From Flavobacterium sp. (GTDB lineage: Bacteria > Bacteroidota > Bacteroidia > Flavobacteriales > Flavobacteriaceae): a stretch of DNA of 64,000 nt. Of this stretch, positions 35,019 through 44,824 are shown piece by piece (position 1 is the first letter of the stretch; each line of letters starts with the position of its first letter). The notes under the pieces were generated by a model. It was not told the DNA's origin, searched no databases, and saw only the letters and a list, made by a program, of their open reading frames with translations. The stretch lies in NCBI RefSeq assembly GCF_039595935.1, contig NZ_JBCNKR010000004.1:433001-497000 (forward strand). Reading direction: 5' to 3'. The position numbers and the translations under genes were made by a program.

Positions 35019-36884
35019 TTACAACTTTTTAGTTATCAACGATTCGATATTGAATACTGCTTCTGGGATTAATTTTCCGGTTTGAGGCAGGTCGTCGTAA
35101 TCGTCTGTATCTGGCGCTGTATCTGGATCTGGTGAATGTCTCTGCTCTCCTGTGCGGAACATAATTCGCTCAAAACCATCTGTTGGCGCATAGAATATCT
35201 TTGTTGATTCTTTTCCATCGTTTACTTTTATAGTGTACTGACGGTTTTTAGCATCTAATTTAACTGTGATTGTATATGCTTTGTTTGCTTCGTACTTTGT
35301 AACCGAACTCAAACGCGCACCATTTTTCACCTTTAATTCTCCATCCGAATCAAAAATTAATCTTACAGAAGGCAAACCTTGTTTGTTTTGGAATTCAACT
35401 TGTAATAAACCATGATTATTTTGCTCTGGTTTTACGGTGAAAACGGCTTCCATTTTTGAAGCAAAAGGAATGACTCTTTCGGCACGAGAATAATCAAAAT
35501 AATCCTGATCTCTTAACGTTAACCATTTTTTACCATCGGCTTTCTTTTCGATTTTGGTTGATGCCCAAGAAAGATCATACGTATTCCATAATTTTAATTC
35601 TTCTCCATCAGGAAGAGTATTGAAAACGTCATTTACATTTTCGGTTACAACTGAAGTTACTGGAACAGGAATCGAAGCAACCCAAATATCTTCTTTATTT
35701 ACACTATAACCTACCCAGATTTTTCCGTCTGGCGGAGTTCCGTTTTTTTCTGTGATTCCACGAACGTATTGAGGACCTGCAGATTTGTAGTTTCCTCCAT
35801 ATCGCATCGGACTTACTTCTCCATGAACCAATAATAAATCTTTGTAATTTAAACCGTCGTCACTTGTCGAAATCGCCAAAGGCCAGCGATATTCTGACGG
35901 ATTGTAAAGTGTAGCATAACGATTGTCTGATGTTTTTTGTCCCCAGATTTTAGCATTGCTGTTTACAAATCCTGGTGCGCGCAATGGCATATAATCCCAA
36001 GATTTTCCGCCATCTTTACTGATCGAAGTTAAAGCATGTTTCCATAACCCGACTACATTTCCGTTTGGTAAATGATAATAACTAAATGCTTTGTATGGTT
36101 TCTGTAACGGAATTAATTCATCATCACGATCGGCTTCTTCCACCCATTGTTGTAAAACCAATGGTTCTGATAAAATTTCTTCGCAGGCTTTTTTCAAACC
36201 TTTATCTTTTGATGCAGTATAAAATGGGAATTTCGATTTCGACTTATCCCATGTTTTGTTATATCTGATGAAATAGATTTCGCCGAAACTTCCGTCTTTC
36301 TTGATTTCACGAATGACACGCCCAATACCTTTTCCGTCGTTTGGATCGTCTTTTTCATCCATTGCGATTCCGTAATACGCTAAAGCAAAAAGTCGTTTGT
36401 CTTTTGACGTATAAAATCCCATTCTTTGGTGCATAATCGCATCTAGATTTTTGGCAACGCCTTCAACGCCTTCTTTTTTCCATCCGTCAGGAATACGATA
36501 AATTGGGAAAATCACTTCTGGTTTTGTCCACGTTACACCGTCTTTAGAAGTCATTAATAAAGTCTGGCTTGGCGGAATATGTTCTCCCGAAGGATCGCTT
36601 AAATAATGCAGATAAAAGGTATTGTTCCAATACGCCATCATCGGCTGGTGGTTGTACGTCCATCCAAAACCATCTGCTTTTTCTGGATGTTCACGGCTGG
36701 CACGCATGATTTGTGTGGCGTGAACTCCAACTGCTGGACTCAATTGTCCATGATGATAATCGATGTTTGAAAGTGTTTTACCAACGTAACGTACCGTGTC
36801 GTTTTGTGCATTTAGAGCGGTGCAAGCCAGAAGAATTGTGGCCGTTGTGATGACGTTGGTTTTTATGTTTTGGAAAATAACCAT
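35019..36884 (-). CDS. Exported beta-propeller protein with C-terminal jelly roll
   Basis: 621 residues, N-terminal signal (VITTATILLACTALNAQ). Residues about 45-400 look like a sialidase-type six-bladed propeller: TSKDGVTWTKPE, YTSKDKRLFALAYYG, SKDGGKSWDY and TSDDGLNYKDLL. Residues about 430-600 resemble a LamG-type beta-sandwich (AVFTVKPEQNNHGLLQVEFQ). It ends in an acidic Asp-rich stretch (DPDTAPDTDDYDD) that could bind calcium. No standard sialidase arginine triad is evident to me. A glycosidase or lyase on an acidic pectin sugar is plausible, but I cannot name the family. Confidence 0.65.
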   Translation of the reverse strand: MVIFQNIKTNVITTATILLACTALNAQNDTVRYVGKTLSNIDYHHGQLSPAVGVHATQIMRASREHPEKADGFGWTYNHQPMMAYWNNTFYLHYLSDPSGEHIPPSQTLLMTSKDGVTWTKPEVIFPIYRIPDGWKKEGVEGVAKNLDAIMHQRMGFYTSKDKRLFALAYYGIAMDEKDDPNDGKGIGRVIREIKKDGSFGEIYFIRYNKTWDKSKSKFPFYTASKDKGLKKACEEILSEPLVLQQWVEEADRDDELIPLQKPYKAFSYYHLPNGNVVGLWKHALTSISKDGGKSWDYMPLRAPGFVNSNAKIWGQKTSDNRYATLYNPSEYRWPLAISTSDDGLNYKDLLLVHGEVSPMRYGGNYKSAGPQYVRGITEKNGTPPDGKIWVGYSVNKEDIWVASIPVPVTSVVTENVNDVFNTLPDGEELKLWNTYDLSWASTKIEKKADGKKWLTLRDQDYFDYSRAERVIPFASKMEAVFTVKPEQNNHGLLQVEFQNKQGLPSVRLIFDSDGELKVKNGARLSSVTKYEANKAYTITVKLDAKNRQYTIKVNDGKESTKIFYAPTDGFERIMFRTGEQRHSPDPDTAPDTDDYDDLPQTGKLIPEAVFNIESLITKKL

Positions 36885-36900
36885 TGCAATTTATATTTTT

Positions 36901-36966
36901 ATCTGCTTGATCTGCAAATCTGCGGGAGAAAAAAATTACTCTCGCAGATTTTGCAGATTTAGCTGA
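36901..36966. repeat. ATCTGC / GCAGAT palindrome, copy 2
   Basis: Inverted arms at 36901-36928 and 36940-36966 of the same family as 20590-20654, around a short A/T-rich loop. It occupies most of the 85-base gap between two genes. Confidence 0.75.
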
Positions 36967-36969
36967 TTT

Positions 36970-37887
36970 TTATTTTTTATCAATTAATCCTTTTAAAACG
37001 TCTGCTGAAATTGTTGTAATCGTTCCGTGTTTGTGTCCTTCTGGAAGACTAATTTTAGAAGATACATCTTCAAAATGAACAAAATCTGTTGTGCTTAACG
37101 CTTTATAATTTTTTGAACCGTAATTATCATAATATAAAAGCCAATTTTTACCGACTTTCACTACCGTTGGACCTTCCGATAAATATTCTGTCAGAGGCTC
37201 AGAACTTTTTTGAAACGGCCCTAAAGGCGATTTTCCGAAAGCTACTTTTATGTTTCGCATAGGTCTTGTGTTGTCTTTCAAAACCAAAACATACTCTTTC
37301 TTTCCTTTTTTGACAATCACGCAGTCAATTACGCTGAAACCTGGATCGTAATATAATTTTGTATCCGAAAACGTTTTGAAATCTTTTGTCGTTACGTAAT
37401 ACATTCTGTGGTTGTTTTTCTCTTCCTCCACTCCTTTTTCAAATCGGAACGGAATTGTAGATGCCCAAATAATAATGTATTCTTTTTTCACATCATCATA
37501 AAAAATCTCAGGCGCCCAAACGTTTACGACTTCTGGTTCGTTTTTCATTACCGGAATATATTGCTGTTCTGACCAATGAATTAAGTCCTTTGAACTTGAA
37601 TAGCCAAAACCATTTCCGCCTTTCCAGTCGGTTGTCCAAACCATGTGATAGGTTCCGTCTGCTCCTTTTGTGATTGACGGATCACGAATAATTTTACTCG
37701 CTCCGATTTCTGGCTTTAAAAATGAGCCTTCCAATCCTTTCCAATTGTACCCGTCTTCGCTGTATGCCAAATATAAACCTTCTGTTGCGGGTTCTCTAAA
37801 CGACGTAAAAAGATATAAATCTTTCTTTTTTTGTGAATAACTCACAGCAAAAAGCGAAAGGGTTAATATGATGAATATTTTTTTCAT
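36970..37887 (-). CDS. GH43-type five-bladed propeller glycosidase
   Basis: The start was placed at the ATG at 37887, which gives a clean signal peptide (MKKIFIILTLSLFAVSYSQ). The ten codons upstream come from a palindrome. The 305-residue protein is of GH43 size and order: a putative base Asp in IIRDPSIT, WAPEIFYDD (the usual pKa-setting Asp of WAPD is Glu), and a putative acid Glu in LSEGPTVV. Family members remove alpha-L-arabinofuranose, beta-xylose or beta-galactose from side chains. Specificity is not deducible. Confidence 0.78.
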   Translation of the reverse strand: MKKIFIILTLSLFAVSYSQKKKDLYLFTSFREPATEGLYLAYSEDGYNWKGLEGSFLKPEIGASKIIRDPSITKGADGTYHMVWTTDWKGGNGFGYSSSKDLIHWSEQQYIPVMKNEPEVVNVWAPEIFYDDVKKEYIIIWASTIPFRFEKGVEEEKNNHRMYYVTTKDFKTFSDTKLYYDPGFSVIDCVIVKKGKKEYVLVLKDNTRPMRNIKVAFGKSPLGPFQKSSEPLTEYLSEGPTVVKVGKNWLLYYDNYGSKNYKALSTTDFVHFEDVSSKISLPEGHKHGTITTISADVLKGLIDKK

Positions 37888-37900
37888 TTCTTCTTTTTTC

Positions 37901-38150
37901 TCCTGCAAGGTTTTCAAAACCTTGTAGGTATTTCTATACTTTTAATCTAAACCTACAAGGTTTTGAAAACCTTGCAGGATCAAGCCTAGTCTTTCTCTTT
38001 AGCCCCGATTGCAGTGGAAATCCTTTTGTACTGGGGTTCAGTACAAAAGATTGTAACGGAAAGCGGGATGTTGTTTCCAAAAAAGCCTGATATTTCTGCT
38101 TCTAAATATAATTATTAAATACCTACAAGTTTTTGAAAACCTTGCAGGAA
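37901..38150. repeat. Three copies of a palindrome plus a different hairpin
   Basis: A 29-base unit (CCTACAAGGTTTTGAAAACC core) occurs at 37901-37929 (inverted), 37951-37979 and 38121-38150. Each unit is itself nearly palindromic. Between the second and third lies another repeat with a perfect TTTTGTACTG / CAGTACAAAA hairpin at 38024-38048. The first unit reaches into the longest version of the GH43 reading frame. Confidence 0.75.
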
Positions 38151-38154
38151 CAAA

Positions 38155-39729
38155 CTATTCTGTAATCGCTTTTTTATCTAAATCTTTTCCTTTTTTAATC
38201 GCTGTTGTTACGTTGTTGAACACATTATTTTTCAGGAAAATATTTTTAGTGTCTTTTCCATTTGCCTCAATAAAAATATCGGTTGGATTGAATGGAAAAT
38301 TATTATTGATCAATGCATTTGAAACATTATCTAATTTGATAACTGGAACTTCTTTTATCGCTGTTGAAGATCCAACGTTGTCTAAAATCACATTTTTTGA
38401 ATCTGAGATTTTGAAAGACGAACCTACAGTTGCGTTCACTTTTACATCGTGAAATTCAACATCTGTTGCCGTGCTTACGGTAAAACCTTCTTTTCCGTCC
38501 ATATTGATGTTGGAGAAAGTGATGTTTTGAATTGGCATTTCGGTAATACCTAAAATCTGTCCAGCTTTGTTTACGTTTGAGGCCGTGATGTTGCTCATGT
38601 GGATGTTTCTGAAAATCGGTGTTTTCTCAGTTACTGGTTCAACCGTAGTTCCTTTATCGTAGAAAAGACTCAAAACAATAGCTTCTTCTTTGATGTTTTT
38701 CATGACAATATTATCGACACGAATATCTTCTACAACTCCTCCTCTTCCACGAGCCGACTTAATACGGATTCCGCGATCTGTTCCGTCAAAAACACAGTTT
38801 GAAATCGTGATTTTTTTGATTCCACCCGACATTTCGCTACCGATAACCACTCCACCGTGACCGCTTAACATCGTACAGTTTGTTATCGTTACATTTTCTG
38901 TTGCTTTTCCATATTTACGTCCGTCGCCGTCTCTTCCTGATTTAATCGTGATGCAATCATCTCCAACACTAATATGGCAGTTTGAAATATGAACATTGGT
39001 ACAAGAAGAAGGATTGATTCCGTCTGTATTTGGCGAATGCGGATTGAAAATAGAAATTCCAGTTACAGTCACATTATCACAAAATTCTGGATTGATGGTC
39101 CAGAACGGCGAATTTTTAAAAGTTACACCTTCAATCAAAATGTTTTTGCAGTTGTAAGCCTGAAAGAAAGAGGGTCTAAAAAATCTCTTATCTACCGTTC
39201 TTTTGTAGTATGGTTCTGTGTAAAGCCCTTTGTTTTGCTCTTCCCACATAGTTTGGTATTTCGTTGGAGGAAGCGGTTCTTTTGCCGTTTCGATTCGGTA
39301 AACTTCATTCCACCACGCTTTTCCTTGTCCGTCGATTACGCCTCTTCCTTTTATGGTGATATTTTCTGCGTCTTTTGCATAAAATAAAGGCTGGAAACTT
39401 TTCATTACAATTCCTTCGTAACGCATTTCTACATAAGGAAGAAAATCATCAAAGTTTTCTGAGAACTTTAAAAGTGCTCCAGAATCTAAGTGAATTGTAA
39501 TGTTGCTTCTTAATGTTAAAGCTCCCGTTAAATATTCTCCAGCAGGGAAAAAGATAGTTCCTCCACCGTTTTTAGATGCTTTTTCAATAGCATTCTGAAT
39601 GGCTTGGGTACATTTTATTCCTTTGTTGTTTCCGCCTTCTTTTAGGATGTTTATCCAACCGTCTTGTGCAAAAGTGGTGTTTAAACCTATTATGAAGCAG
39701 AGTATTATTAGTATGTTTTTAATTTTCAT
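38155..39729 (-). CDS. GH28 polygalacturonase-type enzyme
   Basis: 524 residues, signal peptide ending at TTFAQ (residue 22), right-handed parallel beta-helix. All four GH28 catalytic stretches are present in order: NTDG (near 235), GDDCI (near 257), GHGG (near 288) and RIK (near 320). Members hydrolyse alpha-1,4-galacturonan or related bonds such as the galacturonate-rhamnose linkage. The exported single protein would act on backbone pieces in the periplasm or at the cell surface. It lies between GH140 and GH43, in the middle of the side-chain enzymes. Confidence 0.95.
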   Translation of the reverse strand: MKIKNILIILCFIIGLNTTFAQDGWINILKEGGNNKGIKCTQAIQNAIEKASKNGGGTIFFPAGEYLTGALTLRSNITIHLDSGALLKFSENFDDFLPYVEMRYEGIVMKSFQPLFYAKDAENITIKGRGVIDGQGKAWWNEVYRIETAKEPLPPTKYQTMWEEQNKGLYTEPYYKRTVDKRFFRPSFFQAYNCKNILIEGVTFKNSPFWTINPEFCDNVTVTGISIFNPHSPNTDGINPSSCTNVHISNCHISVGDDCITIKSGRDGDGRKYGKATENVTITNCTMLSGHGGVVIGSEMSGGIKKITISNCVFDGTDRGIRIKSARGRGGVVEDIRVDNIVMKNIKEEAIVLSLFYDKGTTVEPVTEKTPIFRNIHMSNITASNVNKAGQILGITEMPIQNITFSNINMDGKEGFTVSTATDVEFHDVKVNATVGSSFKISDSKNVILDNVGSSTAIKEVPVIKLDNVSNALINNNFPFNPTDIFIEANGKDTKNIFLKNNVFNNVTTAIKKGKDLDKKAITE

Positions 39730-39753
39730 AATTGCATTATTTTATCCTCATTT

Positions 39754-39853
39754 TTGTCATCCTGAGGAACGAAGGATCTCCGTTAGTAGCTCCGCATGCT
39801 TGAGCAACTTTGTAGAGTTACTTGCGAGGATCCTTCGTTCCTCAGGATGACAA
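39754..39853. repeat. TTGTCATC...GATGACAA long palindrome, copy 3
   Basis: 100 bases with near-perfect arms TTGTCATCCTGAGGAACGA / TCGTTCCTCAGGATGACAA. The centre contains AGAGTTACTTGCG. A half copy of this subtype also lies at 17616-17662. Confidence 0.85.
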
Positions 39854-39902
39854 GATTGCGGGTAACCCCAAAATCTTTTATAAATTACTTTTCACTAATC
39901 AC

Positions 39903-41300
39903 TTAAATAGATCTCAAAATCAAAACCCAGTCATTACCATCTTCTTTTTTTCCTTTTGGCTGAAAGTTTTGAGTTCCTTTGTTATCAAATGTTCCGATTT
40001 TTGTTTTCTTTCCGTTTCTCGGATTGTACCAAGTTGCTTCGAATTTATCTCCAGCGATTTTTCCTAGTTTTACTTCTATTATTCTTCCGTTGTAAGTATA
40101 TAATAAAGCGTATTTTTCTCCTCTTATGGCCGAAATATAATCGTATTTCTCGCCTTGATTAACCACTAAAGAAACATCTGGAACTCCTTCTAAAAACGGA
40201 AACTCTTCCATTAATTTCTTAATATAAACCATCTGTTTTGCTCCAGGAGCATTTATTGCAGATGTCCATAATTCTTTGTTTCCGTAAGCGGGTTTATCGC
40301 CTTTTCTGAACATTTGCATTACGGCATTGTGCCCATATGTGTATCCAGCTCCACCTGATAAAACCGACCAATATCCGTAACGGCGAACATCGCTTGCTGT
40401 CCATTTTGGCTGTAAAGTATCGTGTAAACCGTGTGGAATTCCTTCATAAGACGGTTCTCCATCAAGTGTAGGTTTTGTTGGTTTTAATTCGAAATCTCTT
40501 AGAACGAATTTGTAATTATCTTCTTTGAAATTCGTTTTTGATGAATCCTGATCGTATCTTCTATGTCCTGATTGGAACATATTGAAATCCAACCATTTTT
40601 CGTTGTGAAAGTTTTCTGAAGAATCGGTTCTTCCAAACGGATGAAAAGTCACTAACTGATTTGGATTGTTGGTTTTTAAAGTATTTCCGATGGCATTCCA
40701 AATATCCTGAAATTCATTTCCGTGAGTATCTCCACCGTTTAACCAAATTACGTTGGTTCTGTTTTTATATCGATTAGCTAAGAACTTAGCATATTCAGTT
40801 GCTTGTTCTTTGCTTACTTTATTTCCTTTTGAAACATTAGTTCCCCAAACTGGAACCATTGCTACATAAATTCCGTTTTTCTGAGCTACATCTAAAGTAT
40901 AATCTACGTGATCCCAGTAATCGTATTGTTTTGCATCTTTGAAATCATTTCCTGCCGTAATCAAGGGTTTTGAAACATCTTCGTTAATTAAAGCTGCATC
41001 TCCATACACGTTTACAGCATTTATATTATGCAAAACCATTACCTGAACAACATTGAATCCTTTGTCTTTTCTGTCTTTGAAATATTTATCAACGCCTGCT
41101 CTGTCCAGTTTTCCGAATGCCAGCCAGCCTGTGTCGCCTAGCCAGAAAAATGGTTTTTCGTTTTCGGTAACAAAATAATGCTGATTTTTAGATACTTTGA
41201 TTTCAGGCAGAGATGCTTTTGTCGATTGCGAAAATCCGCTTTGTGCTGTCAACAAAAAGCTTATACTTAAGGCGTATAAATATTTAATTTTCAGATTCAT
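39903..41300 (-). CDS. GH140 apiosidase-like enzyme
   Basis: 465 residues, signal peptide ending at SGFSQ (residue 25). The protein has the DUF4038-type TIM barrel followed by a C-terminal sandwich (the collagen-binding-like unit), which is the GH140 layout. Conserved pieces are ENEKPFFWLGDTGWLAFGKL, NVIWLNGGDTHGNEF (Asp191) and PTLDGEPSYEG (Glu282). These two acids sit where the apiosidase of Bacteroides has its acid/base and nucleophile. GH140 is known for cutting D-apiose from galacturonan in RG-II side chains, so this is the most specific pointer to RG-II in the window. Confidence 0.9.
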   Translation of the reverse strand: MNLKIKYLYALSISFLLTAQSGFSQSTKASLPEIKVSKNQHYFVTENEKPFFWLGDTGWLAFGKLDRAGVDKYFKDRKDKGFNVVQVMVLHNINAVNVYGDAALINEDVSKPLITAGNDFKDAKQYDYWDHVDYTLDVAQKNGIYVAMVPVWGTNVSKGNKVSKEQATEYAKFLANRYKNRTNVIWLNGGDTHGNEFQDIWNAIGNTLKTNNPNQLVTFHPFGRTDSSENFHNEKWLDFNMFQSGHRRYDQDSSKTNFKEDNYKFVLRDFELKPTKPTLDGEPSYEGIPHGLHDTLQPKWTASDVRRYGYWSVLSGGAGYTYGHNAVMQMFRKGDKPAYGNKELWTSAINAPGAKQMVYIKKLMEEFPFLEGVPDVSLVVNQGEKYDYISAIRGEKYALLYTYNGRIIEVKLGKIAGDKFEATWYNPRNGKKTKIGTFDNKGTQNFQPKGKKEDGNDWVLILRSI

Positions 41301-41334
41301 TTTGGGTTGTTTTAAATTGTGTATTTATTTTTTT

Positions 41335-41452
41335 GCCACAGATTTCACTGATTTAATGGATTATCCAAGCTTTGTCTATAATTTTTTTCACGCAGATTTC
41401 GCAGATTAGGCAGATTTTATTTTTAATTCTTTTAATCTGTGCAATCTGTGGC
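41335..41452. repeat. Nested palindrome GCCACAGATT / AATCTGTGGC
   Basis: 19-base outer arms (41335-41353, 41434-41452) with few mismatches. They enclose repeats of the CGCAGATTTCGCAGATTAG type at about 41399-41416. It fills the gap between the DUF6298-type gene and GH140. Confidence 0.65.
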
Positions 41453-41455
41453 TAA

Positions 41456-44400
41456 TTATTTTTTCACTACAAAAAGCACTTTTTCCTTTATTTCAGCTTG
41501 AAGTATTGTGACTTGTTTTCCTCCGCTGATGTTGGCTTTTTTCGTTATATTTCCTGTTGAAACATTGATTGCAAATATTTCAAATATTCCTTTTTCGTTT
41601 GCTAAATCGATGGTAATATCCTGATCGTTTTTCAAGTAAAAAAGATAACTTTTTCCTTTGTTTTCCAATTTCCAAAGATTGTCTGAAAACGTATTTCCGT
41701 CAACTAATTTCATTTCGCTTAAAGCGGAATAAAATTGAGGCAATTCGATTTTCGGAATGTTTGGCATCGAAGCTCCTGCCATTAAAGCGGGCCATCCGAA
41801 TCTTGACGAACTATCTGTTGAATATAAAATAACTTTTTCAGGATATTTTTCTCTGTATTCACGAACTGCACGATAAACTTGATTGTCGGTTTCTTTTCCG
41901 GTTTTTAGTTTTCTGGCGTGCTGCCTTGGGGCTAGATTTACGCCTCCTTGTGGTGCATAAGCTGAACCGTCTTCTTTGTAATACCAATAACGAATGTCGA
42001 TTACGTCAACGGTTTTTACTCTTTTGGCATCATTCAAAATAGCATCCTGAACGTCTTTGGTAGCACTTAAACCAATTAAACCTTTTTTACCAGTTTCATC
42101 TTTCCATTTTTGTGCCTGATCAATCCAAAATTCCATAAAATGTTGCGGACCCGTATATTCGGCACTTGTTAACTGAATTACGTTGCTGTTTTCCTGAAAA
42201 TTTTCGAATGATTTTCTGATGAAACCTTCGTGCAATTTTCTTCTTTGAGGATTCGTAATATCATAAAACTGCTCCGCCATGAAAATACGTTTATCTCCTG
42301 CATAAGGCGGTGGCTCTGGAAATCCTGTACTATTGATATTATTTGCTGAACGCCAAGGTGAACTTGCCCAGTGTGCTCCAGCTTCTAAAATATTATGCTG
42401 AAAATATTGCTGATTGATTAACAATTGTCCGTTTGGTTCAGCAAGCGTTGCAAACTGAGCTAAACGACTCCAATACCAATCGTTGAATTTTGTTAAATCG
42501 TATTTACTCAAATGATCCCAAGCAAAATCTTTTCCGCTTCTGGCGAAAGGCTGTTCGTAAAACGGAGGCCAAACATCGTCATCGACTCTACGAACACGTT
42601 CGTGATCGTCCATTCTTCTGTCGTACCATAAACCGTAATTATGTTCTAAGGCAACGATGTTATTTTTAGTCAAATAATCTATCGTTTCCTGTACTTTATC
42701 TGTCAATCCGTTTCCTGTTCTTCCTGGAACAAAACGCGTGATATGCGGTGTCGATTTGTTTACGAAATCATCGGTTAAATCTCCTCTCCACCATGCTACA
42801 TTGGTTTCTTTTCCTGCAATTACTTTTCCTTCAAAAGTCAACCAACCGTTTTCTGTTGTTACTTTTGAAATTGATTTTTCTGTTTTATTTGGAATAATTT
42901 TTAAATCGTTTGCATTTTTTAAGCCTTTACTGTCTGTATTAATCGGATTTGCTTTTGAAGCTTCTGCAATCAACTCCTGTAGACTTTTTGCTGTCGTTGC
43001 AGCGTTTTTAGTCAATTCCTCAGCTACTTCTACACTCGGACTTGAAGAAGCTTCTGAACCTAAATCATAGATAAAAGGCTCAACTGGAAGTTTTCCTAAT
43101 CTGGCTTCTAGTTGTGTGTAGAATAAACTTCTTGGACTGATATGTTCGTTTACGTTTTTCCAATATCCGTTTCCTCCAAATTGTCCCCAAACTCCAAAAG
43201 CCCAGTTTTGTGCTGTTGGCGGGCTGTAACATTCAACTTTTGATGCCGATGATTCCCAGATTACGGAATTAGCCGATGTCCATCCTGCGCCTCTTCCGCC
43301 TTGTTCTCTATTATTGTAACTTAAAGATTTTCCATCGATGTTTGTAATGTCAAATAAAATTCCTGTTGCCCAGCTTCCGATTGCGCCGCTATTTTCGAAT
43401 GGCAAATGTGATTCGCACTGAACAAATACATTTGGGCCTGTTGTTCCAAATCCGCCCACAGCGAAATCATGATATCCAAATTCTGAATAACAGCGTTGAA
43501 ATAAAGTTTGCTGGCCTTCGGTATAAAAAGTATGTCTTCTGAATGAAGCGATTTCTGAAATCGGTTCTGTGGCAATACAATCTTCAATCGTAACTTGCTG
43601 ACTTGTTTTTAAAACCGTAACGGCTCCGCCTGCAAAGTGTTTGAAATTCACTTGTTTTACCCACGCATTTCTAGTGTTTTCAATACTGATTGCCTGCCAT
43701 CTGTGTTCTTCATCTTTTAAGTTTGATGAATTATAAGTTGATTCTATTAAAATATTTTCAATTCCAGTATTTTCAATTCTTCCCTCCCATGAATAAACAG
43801 TTACTTTTGAATTTCCGAAAGCATCATCCAAAGACATTGTAATTGGAGCGTTTACAGTTACTTCGTTTCCGTTTATTTTGGCTACAACTCTATTCCAGGT
43901 TGTAGTCCAATCTCCTTTTTTCCAGCCAATCCAAGAAGTTTCTCCGCCGAAATCCTGCATGTTAACTTCTTTAATGAAATTATCGGTTAAAGGTTTGCTG
44001 ATTTCGATTTCGTCTCCGACTTTTAATTTTGCTGTATTTTTTAATTGAATTTTCTGAGTTCCAAGTGGCGTATAAGCATTGGCGAATTCAAATGAATCTT
44101 GATACACTTTATCATTTTCTCCCAAAATTCTAATTAAAGCTTCTCTTTCTAATCCGGTTCCTAAAAGTACGGTTCCGTTTTCGGTATTTCCGCTTCCTCT
44201 TAATACTACTCCTGATTTTCTGATGTATAATGTTCCGCTGATTTTGAAAGTTCCTTTATCCAACAAAACAGCTCCACGAAAACCTGATTTATCTGGTTTT
44301 AATGAACTTACATAATCAATAGCGTTTTGGATTTTTTGAGTTGCATCTTCTTCTTGTTTGGAAACAAAAATTTTATTGTTCAGATTTGGAAGTGCAACTT

Positions 44401-44608
44401 CAGAATTTCTGTATCCTGCAAAAGAAAAATCAGGAATTTTATTTCCTTGATTATCTGTTGTGAAAGAAAGTTTTCCTTCTTTGGTTTTAACGATATCTGG
44501 GAAATTGTTTTGGGCTGTGATGTTTCCACTAATGAAAAGAGTAATACACATTAACGAAAATGTATTTTTATAAGAAGAAACTATATTTTGTAATTGATTG
44601 AAATTCAC
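41456..44608 (-). CDS. Two-domain beta-helix / DUF6298 protein
   Basis: 1050 residues with an N-terminal signal region (TLFISGNITAQ). Residues about 50-520 look like a pectate-lyase-type parallel beta-helix (GAVLLDKGTFKISGTLYIRK, HDFAVGGFGTTGPNVFVQ, NWAFGVWGQFGGNGYW). A linker rich in Ala/Ser/Glu follows. The C-terminal half, about 590-1050, is a separate TIM-barrel-like DUF6298 unit (RYWYYKEDGSAYAPQGG, ALEHNYGLWYDRR, VIQLTSAEYTGPQHFMEF). A protein carrying a lyase-like helix and a hydrolase-like barrel could act twice on the same branch. Its activity is unknown to me, and it lies beside GH140 and PL1. Confidence 0.65.
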   Translation of the reverse strand: MNFNQLQNIVSSYKNTFSLMCITLFISGNITAQNNFPDIVKTKEGKLSFTTDNQGNKIPDFSFAGYRNSEVALPNLNNKIFVSKQEEDATQKIQNAIDYVSSLKPDKSGFRGAVLLDKGTFKISGTLYIRKSGVVLRGSGNTENGTVLLGTGLEREALIRILGENDKVYQDSFEFANAYTPLGTQKIQLKNTAKLKVGDEIEISKPLTDNFIKEVNMQDFGGETSWIGWKKGDWTTTWNRVVAKINGNEVTVNAPITMSLDDAFGNSKVTVYSWEGRIENTGIENILIESTYNSSNLKDEEHRWQAISIENTRNAWVKQVNFKHFAGGAVTVLKTSQQVTIEDCIATEPISEIASFRRHTFYTEGQQTLFQRCYSEFGYHDFAVGGFGTTGPNVFVQCESHLPFENSGAIGSWATGILFDITNIDGKSLSYNNREQGGRGAGWTSANSVIWESSASKVECYSPPTAQNWAFGVWGQFGGNGYWKNVNEHISPRSLFYTQLEARLGKLPVEPFIYDLGSEASSSPSVEVAEELTKNAATTAKSLQELIAEASKANPINTDSKGLKNANDLKIIPNKTEKSISKVTTENGWLTFEGKVIAGKETNVAWWRGDLTDDFVNKSTPHITRFVPGRTGNGLTDKVQETIDYLTKNNIVALEHNYGLWYDRRMDDHERVRRVDDDVWPPFYEQPFARSGKDFAWDHLSKYDLTKFNDWYWSRLAQFATLAEPNGQLLINQQYFQHNILEAGAHWASSPWRSANNINSTGFPEPPPYAGDKRIFMAEQFYDITNPQRRKLHEGFIRKSFENFQENSNVIQLTSAEYTGPQHFMEFWIDQAQKWKDETGKKGLIGLSATKDVQDAILNDAKRVKTVDVIDIRYWYYKEDGSAYAPQGGVNLAPRQHARKLKTGKETDNQVYRAVREYREKYPEKVILYSTDSSSRFGWPALMAGASMPNIPKIELPQFYSALSEMKLVDGNTFSDNLWKLENKGKSYLFYLKNDQDITIDLANEKGIFEIFAINVSTGNITKKANISGGKQVTILQAEIKEKVLFVVKK

Positions 44609-44696
44609 TTTTTCTTATTTTAAATTTCAGAATTTAGATTCTTAAAATTAACCTTTTAAGGAACAATAAATTTATAAAATCCAATTTTCTCCAATC

Positions 44697-44797
44697 TTGT
44701 CATTTCGACGAAGGAGAAATCTTCGTTGCTATATCGGCAAAGATTGATATTCTTTGTGGAGCTTCTTGTGAAGATTTCTCCTGCGTCGAAATGACAA
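44697..44797. repeat. TTGTCATT...AATGACAA long palindrome, copy 4
   Basis: 101 bases with arms TTGTCATTTCGACGAAGGAG and its inverse (CTCCTGCGTCGAAATGACAA). The internal GAAATCTTC / GAAGATTTC also pairs. It lies downstream of the PL1 gene and upstream of the DUF6298-type gene start. Confidence 0.85.
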
Positions 44798-44824
44798 ACT
44801 AAATGGATATTCTTTTGTGTAATT

